A stretch of 64,000 bases of DNA from Micrococcus porci (GTDB lineage Bacteria > Actinomycetota > Actinomycetes > Actinomycetales > Micrococcaceae): the NCBI RefSeq assembly GCF_020097155.1, contig NZ_CP083691.1, positions 248,001-312,000 of the forward strand. The letters are read 5' to 3'. Positions 18,081-26,324 of this stretch are shown one piece after another. The notes below the pieces were generated by a model, which was given only the letters and a program-made list of their open reading frames with translations, was not told where the DNA came from and searched no databases. Within the stretch, counting starts at the first letter, position 1, and the number at the start of each line of letters is the position of its first letter. The position numbers and the translations under genes were made by a program.

Positions 18081-18114
18081 CGCCGCCCGCCCTCCGAGGG
18101 GAGGACGGGCGGCG
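18081..18114 (-). terminator. Terminator of the three-gene envelope operon
   Basis: 15-nt arms CGCCGCCCGCCCTCC and GGAGGACGGGCGGCG with one mismatch, 16 nt after the stop of the DUF3618 gene. Confidence 0.75.
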
Positions 18115-18129
18115 TGCGCGCGGGGCGGG

Positions 18130-18849
18130 TCAGGCGTGCTTGGCCGCGTGCTTGACCTGCTGGGCGGCGTCCTGCGAGGAGCCCTTGAGGTCCTGCGCCT
18201 TCTCGGCGCCCTCGGACTTCAGGGACTGCACGGACTCCGCGGCGGAGTCCTTCAGGGAGGCGGCGGCGTCGCGGACCTCCGGCTCCACCTGCTCGCGCAC
18301 GTCCTGCGCGACCTGGGCGGCCTCCTGCTTGGCGGACTCCAGCAGCGGGGCCGCCTGGTCCTTCACGCGCTCGGCGGCGCGCTTCTCCACGGGGGAGGCC
18401 GGGATCAGCGAGCCGATGAGCCAGCCGGCACCCAGGGCGATCAGGCCCGCGGCGAGCGGGTTGCCCGCCGTGCGGCCGCGCACCTGGGCCGGGGCCTGCT
18501 GCACGGCGTGCTGGGCGTCGTCGACCCACTGGGAGGCGGCCTCGCCGGCCTGCTGCGCGTAGCCGCGGGCCTGGTCGGCGACGTCGTGGGCGGTGCCCTG
18601 GACCTGGCCGGCGGCGTCCTGCGCGGCGAACCGGGCACGGTCCACGGCGCCGGGGCCCTCGTGGTGCTCGGGGGTGCCCATGATGTTCTCCTTCACTGTG
18701 ATGAAGCCGTCCTTGACGCGGTTGGTCTGGCGGCTCACGGCCTTGGTGGGGCTGACCTTCTCGGCCAGCGCGTCCACGTCCTGGCCCAGTGCGTGGCGGG
18801 TGCGCTCGATCTCGGCACGGATCTCGTCGGGGTTGCTGCTCGTGGTCAT
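18130..18849 (-). CDS. DUF3618-containing membrane protein with amphipathic helices
   Basis: 239 aa. The N-terminus (DEIRAEIERTRHALGQDVDALAEKVSP, residues 8-34) is a clear DUF3618 signature. One membrane helix (LAAGLIALGAGWLIGSLI, near residues 133-150) is flanked by long Ala/Gln/Asp/Lys 11-mer-like helices resembling LEA proteins. The ATG at 18849 overlaps the upstream stop (ATGA). As last gene of an operon with a Holin-X protein and an LEA-like protein it probably serves the envelope under stress; this is inferred from composition. Confidence 0.8.
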   Translation of the reverse strand: MTTSSNPDEIRAEIERTRHALGQDVDALAEKVSPTKAVSRQTNRVKDGFITVKENIMGTPEHHEGPGAVDRARFAAQDAAGQVQGTAHDVADQARGYAQQAGEAASQWVDDAQHAVQQAPAQVRGRTAGNPLAAGLIALGAGWLIGSLIPASPVEKRAAERVKDQAAPLLESAKQEAAQVAQDVREQVEPEVRDAAASLKDSAAESVQSLKSEGAEKAQDLKGSSQDAAQQVKHAAKHA

Positions 18850-19343
18850 CGCGTCTCCTTCGCAGGGTTCAGGGTCTCGGGGATCTCCTGAAGCGTCTCC
18901 TGGGTCTGCGGCAGACCCTTGATCTTCTCGATGTTCTTCTTGCCCTGAAGCGCCAGCACGGCGGCCACGACGCCCCACAGGACGGCCACGATCAGCGCGG
19001 CCCAGCCCAGGGGCATGAGGGAGCCGAGGGCGTACATCAGGGCGAGGGACAGGAACATCAGCAGGAAGAACCCGCCGACGGCGGCGCCGGCGAACATGCC
19101 CGCGCCCTTCCCGGCCTTCTTGGCGGAGTCGGTGGCCTCGGCCTTCGCGAGGGCGATCTCCTGACGCATCAGGAGCGAGACCTTCTCCGTGGCGGAGGAG
19201 AACATCTCACCGAGCGACTCGTGCTCGGCGCGGAACTCCGCCTGGGTGGGCGGCGGGGTGTGGGCCCCCGCCGCTGGGGTGGACTGGTGGGCGGCGGGGT
19301 CCGCGTGGCGCGGGGCTCCGCCGTTCGGGGTGGCGTGGCTCAT
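18846..19343 (-). CDS. Actinobacterial Holin-X family membrane protein (PF07332 type)
   Basis: 165 aa. A disordered Pro/Ala N-terminus is followed by LLMRQEIALAKAEATDSAKKAGKGAGMF, the family signature, and two membrane helices (VGGFFLLMFLSLALMYALGSL and WAALIVAVLWGVVAAVLAL). The family is named for holins but is encoded in non-phage contexts throughout actinobacteria. Both ends overlap neighbours by ATGA, so it is strictly coupled to the LEA-like and DUF3618 genes. Confidence 0.85.
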   Translation of the reverse strand: MSHATPNGGAPRHADPAAHQSTPAAGAHTPPPTQAEFRAEHESLGEMFSSATEKVSLLMRQEIALAKAEATDSAKKAGKGAGMFAGAAVGGFFLLMFLSLALMYALGSLMPLGWAALIVAVLWGVVAAVLALQGKKNIEKIKGLPQTQETLQEIPETLNPAKETR

Positions 19344-20134
19344 GCGCGGCCCCCGTCACGGGTCTGGTCGTACGGATCCTCCGCCACCGGCTCGCCGGTG
19401 AGCGGATCGATCGTCGGCAGCGGCTCCGTGCCGTAGGGCAGGCCGGCTGCGGTGTCCGAGACCGGACGCGGGGCGTCGTCGCCGGTGTGCGCCGGGATCT
19501 GCGAGTCCAGGTGGTGCGGGGTCACATCGGCCTGCACGCCCTGGGGCTCCAGCTCGCGGCGGTGCTGGGGCGTGCGGGGGGCCGAAGACAGGGACGCGGG
19601 GCCGTCCTGGGAGGCGTCACGCACGCCGCGGGTCATGCGGCCGGCGAGGACGCCGGCGCCGAGGGCGATCGCCAGGAACGTGCCGGGACGGCGCGCGGCG
19701 AAGCGGCGGACGTCGTCCACGAGGTCCATCGGCTGGGCGGTCTCGAGGCGCTGCGTGAGGGTCTCGGCGCGGTCGGCGACGGCGGCCACGGCCTGGCGGA
19801 CGGCGTCGCCCTGGGGCTGCTCGCCGGAGAGCAGGCGGTGCAGGTCGTCCGTGATGCCGCGCGACTGCTCTGCCAGGCGACCCTGCTGGGTCGAGGCCTG
19901 CTGGGCGGCCTGGTCCTGCAGGGAGCCGGCCAGGGACTTGGCGTGCTGGACGGCCTCGTCCTTGACCGCGACGGCCTCCTGCTGGGCCGACTGCGCCAGG
20001 TCCTGGGCGTGGGCCTTGGCGTCCTGGGCGACGCCCGCGGCCTGGTCCTGGGCGGCGCCGGCGGCGGCCTCCGCCTTCTGGCGGGTCTCGGACTGCTGCG
20101 GATCGGCCGCGCGAGCGGAGTGGTTCTTCGCCAT
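19340..20134 (-). CDS. LEA-like membrane-associated protein
   Basis: 264 aa. Residues 10-110 are a long Ala/Gln/Asp/Glu amphipathic helix made of near-repeats such as AQDQAAGVAQDAKAHAQDLAQ, the composition of group-3 LEA and apolipoprotein-like proteins. A single short hydrophobic segment (FLAIALGAGVLAGRM, near 155-170) follows, then a disordered tail ending in DPYDQTRDGGRA. It is first in the operon, with GGAAGG as ribosome site. Function unknown; desiccation or membrane-stress protection is a guess from composition. Confidence 0.7.
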   Translation of the reverse strand: MAKNHSARAADPQQSETRQKAEAAAGAAQDQAAGVAQDAKAHAQDLAQSAQQEAVAVKDEAVQHAKSLAGSLQDQAAQQASTQQGRLAEQSRGITDDLHRLLSGEQPQGDAVRQAVAAVADRAETLTQRLETAQPMDLVDDVRRFAARRPGTFLAIALGAGVLAGRMTRGVRDASQDGPASLSSAPRTPQHRRELEPQGVQADVTPHHLDSQIPAHTGDDAPRPVSDTAAGLPYGTEPLPTIDPLTGEPVAEDPYDQTRDGGRA

Positions 20135-20189
20135 GGTGTGCCTTCCTATTCAGGGGCCGCGCCTTCCATCGGCGCGGCCGGTGAAGGTC

Positions 20190-20219
20190 ACGCTAGGACA
20201 GGCCTCCGCCGTCCGTCAC
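20190..20219 (-). promoter_or_regulatory. Promoter of the envelope operon
   Basis: On the minus strand GTGACG (20214-20219) and TAGCGT (20190-20195) are separated by 18 nt. The transcript would begin about 50 nt before the start codon at 20134. Confidence 0.4.
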
Positions 20220-20264
20220 GGGCTCGTGGCCTGGGACGTTCCGGGATTATCTCCCGACGCCGGG

Positions 20265-20300
20265 CCGCCCGGACCCCGCGGCGGGCGGGGGTCCGGGCGG
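20265..20300 (-). terminator. Terminator after the secreted GDPD gene
   Basis: A perfect 13-bp stem (CCGCCCGGACCCC with GGGGTCCGGGCGG) around a 10-nt loop, 99 nt after the GDPD stop. Confidence 0.65.
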
Positions 20301-20345
20301 TCCGGGAAGGGGTGCGGGAGGGGGTCCGGGTGGTCCGGGAGGGGG
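20287..20345. repeat. Tandem 26-bp G-rich repeat
   Basis: Two copies (20287-20312 and 20320-20345) of a G-rich 26-mer, differing at two positions and both containing GGGGGTCCGGG. The first overlaps the terminator arm. On the plus strand the many GGG/GGGG runs could fold as a G-quadruplex. Confidence 0.6.
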
Positions 20346-20398
20346 CACGGATCAGCGCAGGCCGCGGCCGACGCCCTGGTCCGAACGGGACGTGGCCG

Positions 20399-21697
20399 TC
20401 AGCGGGCGGCGGTGAGGCGACGGCGCAGCGCCACCAGCACGCCGGCGGCCGCGGCGGCGAGGCCCGCGGGAAGCCAGGCGGCGGCGTCGCCGGTCTGGAC
20501 CTTGCCCGGCACCGCATGGGAGCCGTCGGAGGGCTGCTCCGACGGCTGCTCGGCGGGCTTCTCCGCCAGCCAGGCGTCACGGGCGGCGACGCCCACGTCC
20601 GGGAAGTCGGTGAAGAAGCCGTCGACGCCGGCGTCGAGGACCTCGGTGATGTACGCGGCCAGGTCGCCGTGCTCCACCGGGTTCTCAGAGGAGCGGAACT
20701 GCAGCGGCAGGGACTGGTTCTCCGCGCGGAAGGTGTACGGCACCACCGTGAGCCCGGCGTCGTGGGCCACCTCCACCAGGCCGGTGGGCGCGCCCAGGGA
20801 GCCGTCCTGGTTCAGGGCGATGACCTGGCGCAGCTCCGGGCCGTAGATGTCGATGCCGTTGAAGGCGGCCTCGGCGGCGCCAGCCGGGGTGGAGAAGTAG
20901 GCGTAGTCGCGGGCGGTGTCCCCGGAGAGCACGGCGTCGTAGCCGGAGCCCTCGTACCAGAGCAGGTACGCGGTGTCGGCCTGCAGGCCGAGCCGGGTGT
21001 TCATCTCGGCCAGGTTGGAGAACTCGAACGACTGCACCACGGCGCGGCCGTCGGCGTGGTTGAGGCCGTGCTCCTCCAGCAGCTCGATGACCTCCTCCTC
21101 CTGGGACAGGCCGATGCCGTCGAAGTAGGAGGGGTGCTTGATCTCCGGGATGATGCCGATCTCGCGGCCGTACTTCGCGGAGAGCTCCTCGCGCAGCTTC
21201 AGGTCCTCCTCGAAGGTGGGGACCTGGTACATGCCGTCGTAGGCCGCGGAGCCCGGGCGGGCCTCGGGCAGGCGCTCCTTGGCGCGCAGGGTCTTGAGCT
21301 CGGCGAGGGTGAAGTCCTCGGTGAACCAGCCGGTGATCTCCACGCCGTCGACCGTCTTGGTGGTCTTCCGGTCCGCGAACTCGGGGCGCTCGGAGACGTC
21401 GGTGGTGCCGGTGATGTCGTTCTCGTGACGGTCGACCAGCACACCGTCCTTGGTGGAGACCAGGTCGGGCTCGATCACGTCCGCGCCCTGGGCCACGGCC
21501 AGCTCGTAGGCGGCCAGGGTGTGCTCCGGGCGGTAGGCGGAGGCGCCGCGGTGTGCGACGACGTCCGGGCGCTCGGCCTGGGTGATCGGCTCCTTGGCGG
21601 GGATCGCGGCGGAGGCCGGCACGGCCAGCGGGGCGGCCACGGCGACGGCGGCGGTCAGCGCGGCGAGGCCGCGGGCGGTGGTGCGGAGGGCGGTCAC
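20399..21697 (-). CDS. Secreted glycerophosphodiester phosphodiesterase, wall or membrane anchored
   Basis: 432 aa. Cleaves glycerophosphodiesters to glycerol-3-phosphate and an alcohol. A signal peptide (about residues 1-30, ending PASA-AIPA) is followed by the GDPD domain with VVAHRGASAYRPEHT, EPDLVSTKDGVLVDRHE and IIPEIKHP. A C-terminal Pro/Ser/Gln linker and a final helix (AGLAAAAAGVLVALRRR) anchor it outside the cell. The GTG at 21697 follows AAAGGA. A second, cytoplasmic-looking GDPD is at 58663. Confidence 0.92.
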   Translation of the reverse strand: MTALRTTARGLAALTAAVAVAAPLAVPASAAIPAKEPITQAERPDVVAHRGASAYRPEHTLAAYELAVAQGADVIEPDLVSTKDGVLVDRHENDITGTTDVSERPEFADRKTTKTVDGVEITGWFTEDFTLAELKTLRAKERLPEARPGSAAYDGMYQVPTFEEDLKLREELSAKYGREIGIIPEIKHPSYFDGIGLSQEEEVIELLEEHGLNHADGRAVVQSFEFSNLAEMNTRLGLQADTAYLLWYEGSGYDAVLSGDTARDYAYFSTPAGAAEAAFNGIDIYGPELRQVIALNQDGSLGAPTGLVEVAHDAGLTVVPYTFRAENQSLPLQFRSSENPVEHGDLAAYITEVLDAGVDGFFTDFPDVGVAARDAWLAEKPAEQPSEQPSDGSHAVPGKVQTGDAAAWLPAGLAAAAAGVLVALRRRLTAAR

Positions 21698-21870
21698 GGG
21701 ACGGTCCTTTCGGGACGGGAGCGATGACCTCTCCAGGTGCCCATGTCCGGGTGGCGTCCCGGGGCCGCCCCGGACGCGGACGGGTGAACCCCCGGTGACG
21801 AGTGCGTGGACCCCTGGCTGTTCCGGGTGCGGAGACGGCCCGGCGGGGCGTTCGAGGGGCGCGCAGCCAC

Positions 21871-22305
21871 TCAGCCCTCGGCGGCGCGGCGCTCCTCACG
21901 CAGCGGCGCGAGCTGCGCGCCCAGCCAGTCCACGTAGCCCGGGATCCAGTGCGCGTCGCCGTCGTTCCAGTGCTGGGCCACTACGGACTGGGGGAACACC
22001 ACGGCGTCGGAGAGCGGATCGCGCAGGCCGAGGTCCGTGGCGTCACCCTCCGTGACGGCGACCCAGGCCAGCCCATGGCGGGCGCCCAGGTGCTCGCCCA
22101 GCAGCACCGCCACGACGTCGAGGAGCACGCCCAGCTCGTCCGGGTCCACGTCCTCGGACCGCGAGCGCGCCAGGAGGCGGCCGTGGTACGCGTCCACGGC
22201 GTCGAGGTCCAGATGGCCCGTGCCCTCCTGGGCGGCGAAGTCGCGGCGGACGGCCACCCACTCCTGCTCGGCGGCGGTGAGGGGTCGGATCTGCTGCTCG
22301 CTCAT
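21871..22305 (-). CDS. DUF3806-like small protein
   Basis: 144 aa soluble protein of the type annotated DUF3806: TAAEQEWVAVRRDFAAQ at the start, a central EHLGARHGLAWVAVTEG and VVFPQSVVAQHWNDGD. Function unknown. It is transcribed divergently from the phosphatase remnant at 22351, with starts only 45 bp apart, so both promoters share this gap. Confidence 0.6.
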   Translation of the reverse strand: MSEQQIRPLTAAEQEWVAVRRDFAAQEGTGHLDLDAVDAYHGRLLARSRSEDVDPDELGVLLDVVAVLLGEHLGARHGLAWVAVTEGDATDLGLRDPLSDAVVFPQSVVAQHWNDGDAHWIPGYVDWLGAQLAPLREERRAAEG

Positions 22306-22350
22306 GCCCCCGATTCCATCACGCCCCGGCCCGGCTGGGAGACTGGGGGC

Positions 22351-22428
22351 ATGCGCATCCTGACCGTCTGCCTGGGGAACATCTGCCGCTCGCCCGCCGC
22401 GGAGGCGGTGCGCGCCGGACGCGTCTGA
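22351..22428 (+). pseudogene. Remnant of a low-molecular-weight protein tyrosine phosphatase
   Basis: 25 codons: MRILTVCLGNICRSPAAEAV, then ARAGRV-like residues and TGA. The first 20 residues contain the complete LMW-PTP P-loop C-X5-R-S, but the normal protein has about 150 residues, including a distal DP catalytic Asp. Nothing of the rest follows; instead the DNA passes into the repeat cluster at 22448-22575. The upstream GAGACT box 6 nt before the ATG survives. I read this as a deletion remnant. Confidence 0.75.
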
Positions 22429-22447
22429 CGCGCCGCACGCGCCGCAC

Positions 22448-22575
22448 GCTTTCGTTCGCGAAATAGACGGCGCGCCGGGCGCTTTCGTGAACGAAGTGGA
22501 CGCGGTCGCCCCCGAAGGCCTTGCGTTTCGCGCACCAAAAGGTGAGACACGCCGTGCGTTTCACGCACGAAAACG
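22448..22575. repeat. Cluster of four CGTTTCNCGNACGAAA-type repeats
   Basis: Four imperfect copies: 22448-22474 (TTTCGTTCGCGAAATAGACG), 22480-22505 (CGCTTTCGTGAACGAAG), 22522-22541 (TGCGTTTCGCGCACCAAAAG) and 22553-22575 (GCGTTTCACGCACGAAAACG), the last preceded by GACACGCCGT at 22546-22555. Related copies lie at 34.5, 56.2, 57.9 and 58.6 kb. It fills the whole gap between the phosphatase remnant and the DUF2520 gene. Confidence 0.75.
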
Positions 22576-22581
22576 GGGGGG

Positions 22582-23541
22582 TCAGCCGGTGGCGTCGGGG
22601 CCGTCGTCGGCCCCGTCGAGGACCGCGAGGATCCGCTCGGCCGCGTCGGCCCGGAGCGCCCCGCGGCGCGCGGCGCGCTGCGCCGTGGCCCGGGCCAGGG
22701 ACTCCCACACGGCCAGCACGTCCGCCGGCATGCCGCCGTCCACGAGCTCGCGGAGGGTGTCCCGGTGTCCGCGCACGGTCTCCACGTCGCCCCGGGCCAC
22801 GGGGCCGGTGAGGGCGCCGTCACCGTCGGTGAGCGCGTTCTCCAGGGAGGCCTGCATCAGGGGGCGGAGCATCCGCTCCGGCTCCGCGACGCCGATCTCC
22901 TCCAGGATCTGCCGCGCCTGCGCCGTCACGGTCACCAGGTGGTTAGACCCGTGCGAGAGCGCCAGGTGGTAGGCCGCGCGGTCGGCCTCCTTGACCACCA
23001 CCGGGTCGCCGCCCATCTCCACCACGAGCGCCTGCGCCACCGGCAGCACCACCGGGTCCGCGGTCACCCCGAACACGCAGTCCTGCAGGCGCGCCAGGTC
23101 CAGGCTCAGCCCCGTGAACGTCATGGCCGGGTGCACGGCCAGCGGGATCGCCCCGTGCGCGCGCACCGGGTCCATCACCCGCACCCCGTGCCGACCGGAG
23201 GTGTGCACCAGCAGGTGACCGGTCTGGATGTGGCCCGCCGCGGCCAGTCCGGCGATGAGCTCGGGCAGCGCGTCGTCCGGGACGGCGAACAGCACCATCT
23301 CCGAGCGGCGCAGGATCTCCGGGAGCTCCAGCACGGGCACGCCCGGCAGCAGGGCCTCGGCCCGCGTCCGGGACGCCTCGGAGACCGCGTGCACGCCCGT
23401 GATCGTGTGCCCGGCCCCGCGCAGCGCCGCGCCCAGCACGGCCCCCACGCGCCCGGCGCCGATCACGCCGACGCCCAGCCGCCCCGGCCGGTCCGCGGGG
23501 TCCGCCCCGGTCAGCTCCGGGCTCATGTCCATCCGGCTCAC
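22582..23541 (-). CDS. Rossmann-like/DUF2520 putative oxidoreductase
   Basis: 319 aa. An N-terminal NAD(P)-binding site (VGVIGAGRVGAVLGAALRGAG, residues 19-39) is followed by a DUF2520 helical domain (HPAMTFTG, ADRAAYHLALSHGSNHLVTV), a ProC-like architecture. The GTG at 23541 overlaps the upstream stop (GTGA) and has AGGAG at proper distance, which favours it over the ATGs at 23532 and 23526. It ends the folate/PH operon. In many actinobacteria panC comes next; here it does not. Confidence 0.85.
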   Translation of the reverse strand: MSRMDMSPELTGADPADRPGRLGVGVIGAGRVGAVLGAALRGAGHTITGVHAVSEASRTRAEALLPGVPVLELPEILRRSEMVLFAVPDDALPELIAGLAAAGHIQTGHLLVHTSGRHGVRVMDPVRAHGAIPLAVHPAMTFTGLSLDLARLQDCVFGVTADPVVLPVAQALVVEMGGDPVVVKEADRAAYHLALSHGSNHLVTVTAQARQILEEIGVAEPERMLRPLMQASLENALTDGDGALTGPVARGDVETVRGHRDTLRELVDGGMPADVLAVWESLARATAQRAARRGALRADAAERILAVLDGADDGPDATG

Positions 23542-25301
23542 GCCGTCTCCTCTCCTCGGTGCTCCGTCGTCGCCACGGGCGGGGTGTCCCCGGGGCGCGG
23601 GCCCGTCTCCATGGGCACGACGCCGGCCGCGGCCATCTCCGCCCGCCCCACCTCGGTGCGGGCCACCTCGGCGGTGCGGCGCTCGAAGCGCTCCAGCTCC
23701 TCGGGGAGCATCCACCGGTTGCGGTCGGTCAGCCGGCGGGACACCGCCGCATGCCGGGACTCGACCTCGAACAGCTCGGCCAGCACGTCCTCGTCCAGGC
23801 CGCGCAGCCGCGCCGCGCCGCCGGCCATGTGGACGCGCAGCGTGGCCACGCGCAGGCGCCGCTGCACGGGCCCCTGGGTGAGCGCCACGGCCTGCAGGCG
23901 CTCGTGCTGCACGGTCTGCACGCTCCGGGAGAGCCGGCCGTGCCGGACCACCAGCAGGGTCGGGGTGAGGGCGTACCCGTGGCGACGCCACGTGAGCCAG
24001 TGCCACCACCAGGCCGCCCGGCGCGGCACGTGGCGGAACCCGCCCTCCTCGCCGGAGCCGGTCATGGCGGTGCGCATCAACTCCCCCGCGGCCCGCGCGT
24101 CACCGCCCAGGCCAGGGTCCGGGGCCACCACCTGGAGCACGCGCAGCACATCCTCCCAGGGGCCCACGGGCAGGGCGACGTCGCGGCGGCGCCCCTCCGC
24201 CTCGAGGCCGCCGTACCCGGCCACGGACACCTTCACCCGGTGCCAGCCGAACGGCCGCCAGAACAGCGGCTGGGAGATCTCCACTCCCTGCACGCGCCCC
24301 GGCGGGACGGTCTGGGAGACCGTCTCCGTGAACCCGTACCGCAGGCGCAGCCCGTCCGAGGAGTCCCGCACGGTGAACCCCCAGCCCTTGTTCAGCCCGG
24401 ACCAGACGGCGCCGGCCAGGGAGAACAGCAGCGGGAACGTGGAGCCCAGGGTGACGGCCCAGACCCCGGCCTCCTCCCCCGCATTCGCGTCCGGAAACAG
24501 CAGGAGCAGCAGGGAGAGCACCGCGGGGACGGCCACGACGGCGCCGAGGAGGCCCATCACCGTGGAGGACAGCAGCACCGAGCCGATCAGCCGGCCGGCG
24601 GGCACGCGCAGGAGCACCGGCCCCTGCTCCTCCGGGTCGACCAGCAGACCCCGGACGGGCCCGGCCGCGGCGGGGCCCCCCGCCGCCTCGGGAGCCGCGG
24701 ACGGGACCGGGCGCGCCGCCGCGGCGCCCGAGGCACGGTCGAGGATCTGCCGGCGCACGGCCGCCGCCTGGGCCTTGGGCAGGTAGGCGAGCTCCAGGGC
24801 GGAGTCCCCGCCGCCGTCGGCCGCCTCCACCTTCACGACGGCCAGGCCGATCAGGCGCGCCGGCAGGGGGTGCTGCAGGTCCACGGCCTGCAGGCGGTCG
24901 TAGTGCATCTGCCGGCGGGAGCGGAACAGCCAGCCCTGCTTGAGCTCGATCTCCTCCGCGCCGATCCGGAACCGGGTGAACCACCAGGAGAAGAAGAACG
25001 CCAGGCCCACCAGCAGCAGCACGCCCAGGGCGATCCCGCCGCCGATCAGCAGCCCCCGCCCGTCCACGCCCGGGCCGCCCCCGGCGTCGGCGCCGAACAG
25101 CCCGCCGATCCACCGCTCCACGACGTCCCGCAGGGCGAAGAACAGGAACGTGGCCACCATGACCCAGCCCCGGATCCAGGGCGAGGCGGGATGCACGCGG
25201 ACCCAGCCGGCGTCGTCGGCGGCCGGGGCGGGGGCGATGCGGCCGTCCTCCGGGGACGGCCCGGACGCGAGGCCCTCCGGGCGCGGGGCGGGGGCGCTCA
25301 C
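23538..25301 (-). CDS. Large bacterial PH-domain membrane protein (YdbT-like)
   Basis: 587 aa with three bPH2/DUF304 modules separated by paired membrane helices (first pair near residues 45-65 and 80-110). FRIGAEEIELKQGWLFRSRRQMHYDRLQAVDLQHP, a repeat of this near GFTETVSQTVPPGRVQGVEI, and VVRHGRLSRSVQTVQHERLQAV mark the three modules. It starts with GTG at 25301, overlapping the smaller PH gene by GTGA, matching the ydbS-ydbT pairing in Firmicutes. Role unknown beyond the membrane. Confidence 0.87.
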   Translation of the reverse strand: MSAPAPRPEGLASGPSPEDGRIAPAPAADDAGWVRVHPASPWIRGWVMVATFLFFALRDVVERWIGGLFGADAGGGPGVDGRGLLIGGGIALGVLLLVGLAFFFSWWFTRFRIGAEEIELKQGWLFRSRRQMHYDRLQAVDLQHPLPARLIGLAVVKVEAADGGGDSALELAYLPKAQAAAVRRQILDRASGAAAARPVPSAAPEAAGGPAAAGPVRGLLVDPEEQGPVLLRVPAGRLIGSVLLSSTVMGLLGAVVAVPAVLSLLLLLFPDANAGEEAGVWAVTLGSTFPLLFSLAGAVWSGLNKGWGFTVRDSSDGLRLRYGFTETVSQTVPPGRVQGVEISQPLFWRPFGWHRVKVSVAGYGGLEAEGRRRDVALPVGPWEDVLRVLQVVAPDPGLGGDARAAGELMRTAMTGSGEEGGFRHVPRRAAWWWHWLTWRRHGYALTPTLLVVRHGRLSRSVQTVQHERLQAVALTQGPVQRRLRVATLRVHMAGGAARLRGLDEDVLAELFEVESRHAAVSRRLTDRNRWMLPEELERFERRTAEVARTEVGRAEMAAAGVVPMETGPRPGDTPPVATTEHRGEETA

Positions 25302-25801
25302 AGCCCCGCCAGGCGGGCCTGGCCGCGGGCCATCAGGACCTCGCGGAGCCGGTCGCAGGTCTCCCGGGGGAGGCCGACCAGCTCCACGTCCGCGCCGCCG
25401 GCGGTCTTCAGCGTGAGCTTCTGCAGGCCGGCCCAGCGCAGCAGCGGTCCGTCCGTCACGTCCACGTACTGCAGTCGCCCGTAGGGCACGGCGACGACCC
25501 GGCGGAAGAGGATCCCCTCCCGCCACAGCACGTCGTCCTCCCGCTCGGCCCAGCCCTTCGCCACCACGCGACGCGGGATGAGGACGAGCTCCACCAGCGA
25601 CCACGCCAGGACGAGCGCGGGCAGCCCCCAGGCCGTCCACGACCACATGTCCGGCCACACGCCGGTCAGCTTGAGCACCAGCGGCACGGACACCACCGCC
25701 AGCCAGATCACGAGGGCGATCAGCTCGCGCACCGCCTCCACGCGCACCAGCGCGGGCGAGACGGGCGTGAACTCGACGCCCTGCAGGTCAATCCCGGGCA
25801 C
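25298..25801 (-). CDS. Small bacterial PH-domain membrane protein (YdbS-like)
   Basis: 167 aa: two membrane helices (LIALVIWLAVVSVPLVLKL and ALVLAWSLVELVLI) followed by a bPH2 module with REGILFRRVVAVPYGRLQYVDV. The GTG at 25801 has GAAGGAGGG 7 nt upstream and overlaps the DUF3180 gene by 14 nt; an extension to 25861 lacks such a site. Partner of the larger PH protein encoded next. Confidence 0.85.
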   Translation of the reverse strand: MPGIDLQGVEFTPVSPALVRVEAVRELIALVIWLAVVSVPLVLKLTGVWPDMWSWTAWGLPALVLAWSLVELVLIPRRVVAKGWAEREDDVLWREGILFRRVVAVPYGRLQYVDVTDGPLLRWAGLQKLTLKTAGGADVELVGLPRETCDRLREVLMARGQARLAGL

Positions 25802-26324
25802 GGGCGAACCCTCCTTCGGCCTCCGGACGCCGGGCCCCGTGCCCGCCGCTCCCGCCCCCATCCTGCCCCGCGCCGGGCTCGGCGCCGTCCCCCTCAGGGG
25901 GGATCCTGCACCAGCGTTCGACGACGACGCCCACCGTCAACAGGGCCGCCCCGCCGAGGGCGAGCAGTCCGGCGGTGAGCACGGCCGGGGCCTCGATCCC
26001 GGCCCGGGAGGCGACCTCCAGGCCGACGCCCGCGTGCCAGCCGGCCAGCCCGGCGCCGGTGAGCCCGGAAGCCTGGCCGAGCACGAGCGTGCGGGCCGCG
26101 GCGAGCGGGTCCATGCGCTGGGCCAGCGGCCGGTCACGGTCCCGGCGCACCCGCCACCCCAGGACGAGGCAGAGCACGCCCACGGCCACCACCGTGACCA
26201 GCGCCGCGAGGTGCATGACGGGCGCCGCCAGGCCGAGGGAGGGCGCGGTGAGCGCCGCCAGCCAGCCGAGCACGGCGGCGGCGAACGCGAGCAGGGCGGT
26301 GCGCCCGGAGACCAGTGAGATCAC
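25788..26324 (-). CDS. DUF3180 membrane protein
   Basis: 178 aa with four membrane helices: LLAFAAAVLGWLAALTA, VMHLAALVTVVAVGVLCLVLGW, the LVLGQASGLTGAGLAGWHAGVGLEV region and AVLTAGLLALGGAALLTVGVVV. A family almost always encoded directly after folK in actinobacteria, function unknown. It starts with GTG at 26324 (GTGA overlap with the folK stop). The C-terminal Gly/Glu-rich tail runs into the PH gene. Confidence 0.88.
   Translation of the reverse strand: MISLVSGRTALLAFAAAVLGWLAALTAPSLGLAAPVMHLAALVTVVAVGVLCLVLGWRVRRDRDRPLAQRMDPLAAARTLVLGQASGLTGAGLAGWHAGVGLEVASRAGIEAPAVLTAGLLALGGAALLTVGVVVERWCRIPPEGDGAEPGAGQDGGGSGGHGARRPEAEGGFARARD

Noticed and set aside
18846..19343. Prophage lysis holin
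   Set aside because: No endolysin or phage structural genes are nearby, and the family is common in ordinary actinobacterial chromosomes.
20287..20345. Ribosomal or structural RNA gene in the G-rich repeat
   Set aside because: Only a 26-bp tandem duplication and a terminator stem are visible, with no tRNA or known RNA architecture.
22448..22575. CRISPR-like array in the repeat cluster
   Set aside because: Copies are imperfect, variably oriented and unevenly spaced, with no cas genes anywhere in the window.
22302..22823. Minus-strand ORF with repeated FVRET-like peptides
   Set aside because: The peptides are translations of the intergenic repeat family, and the remainder shadows the DUF2520 gene in another frame.
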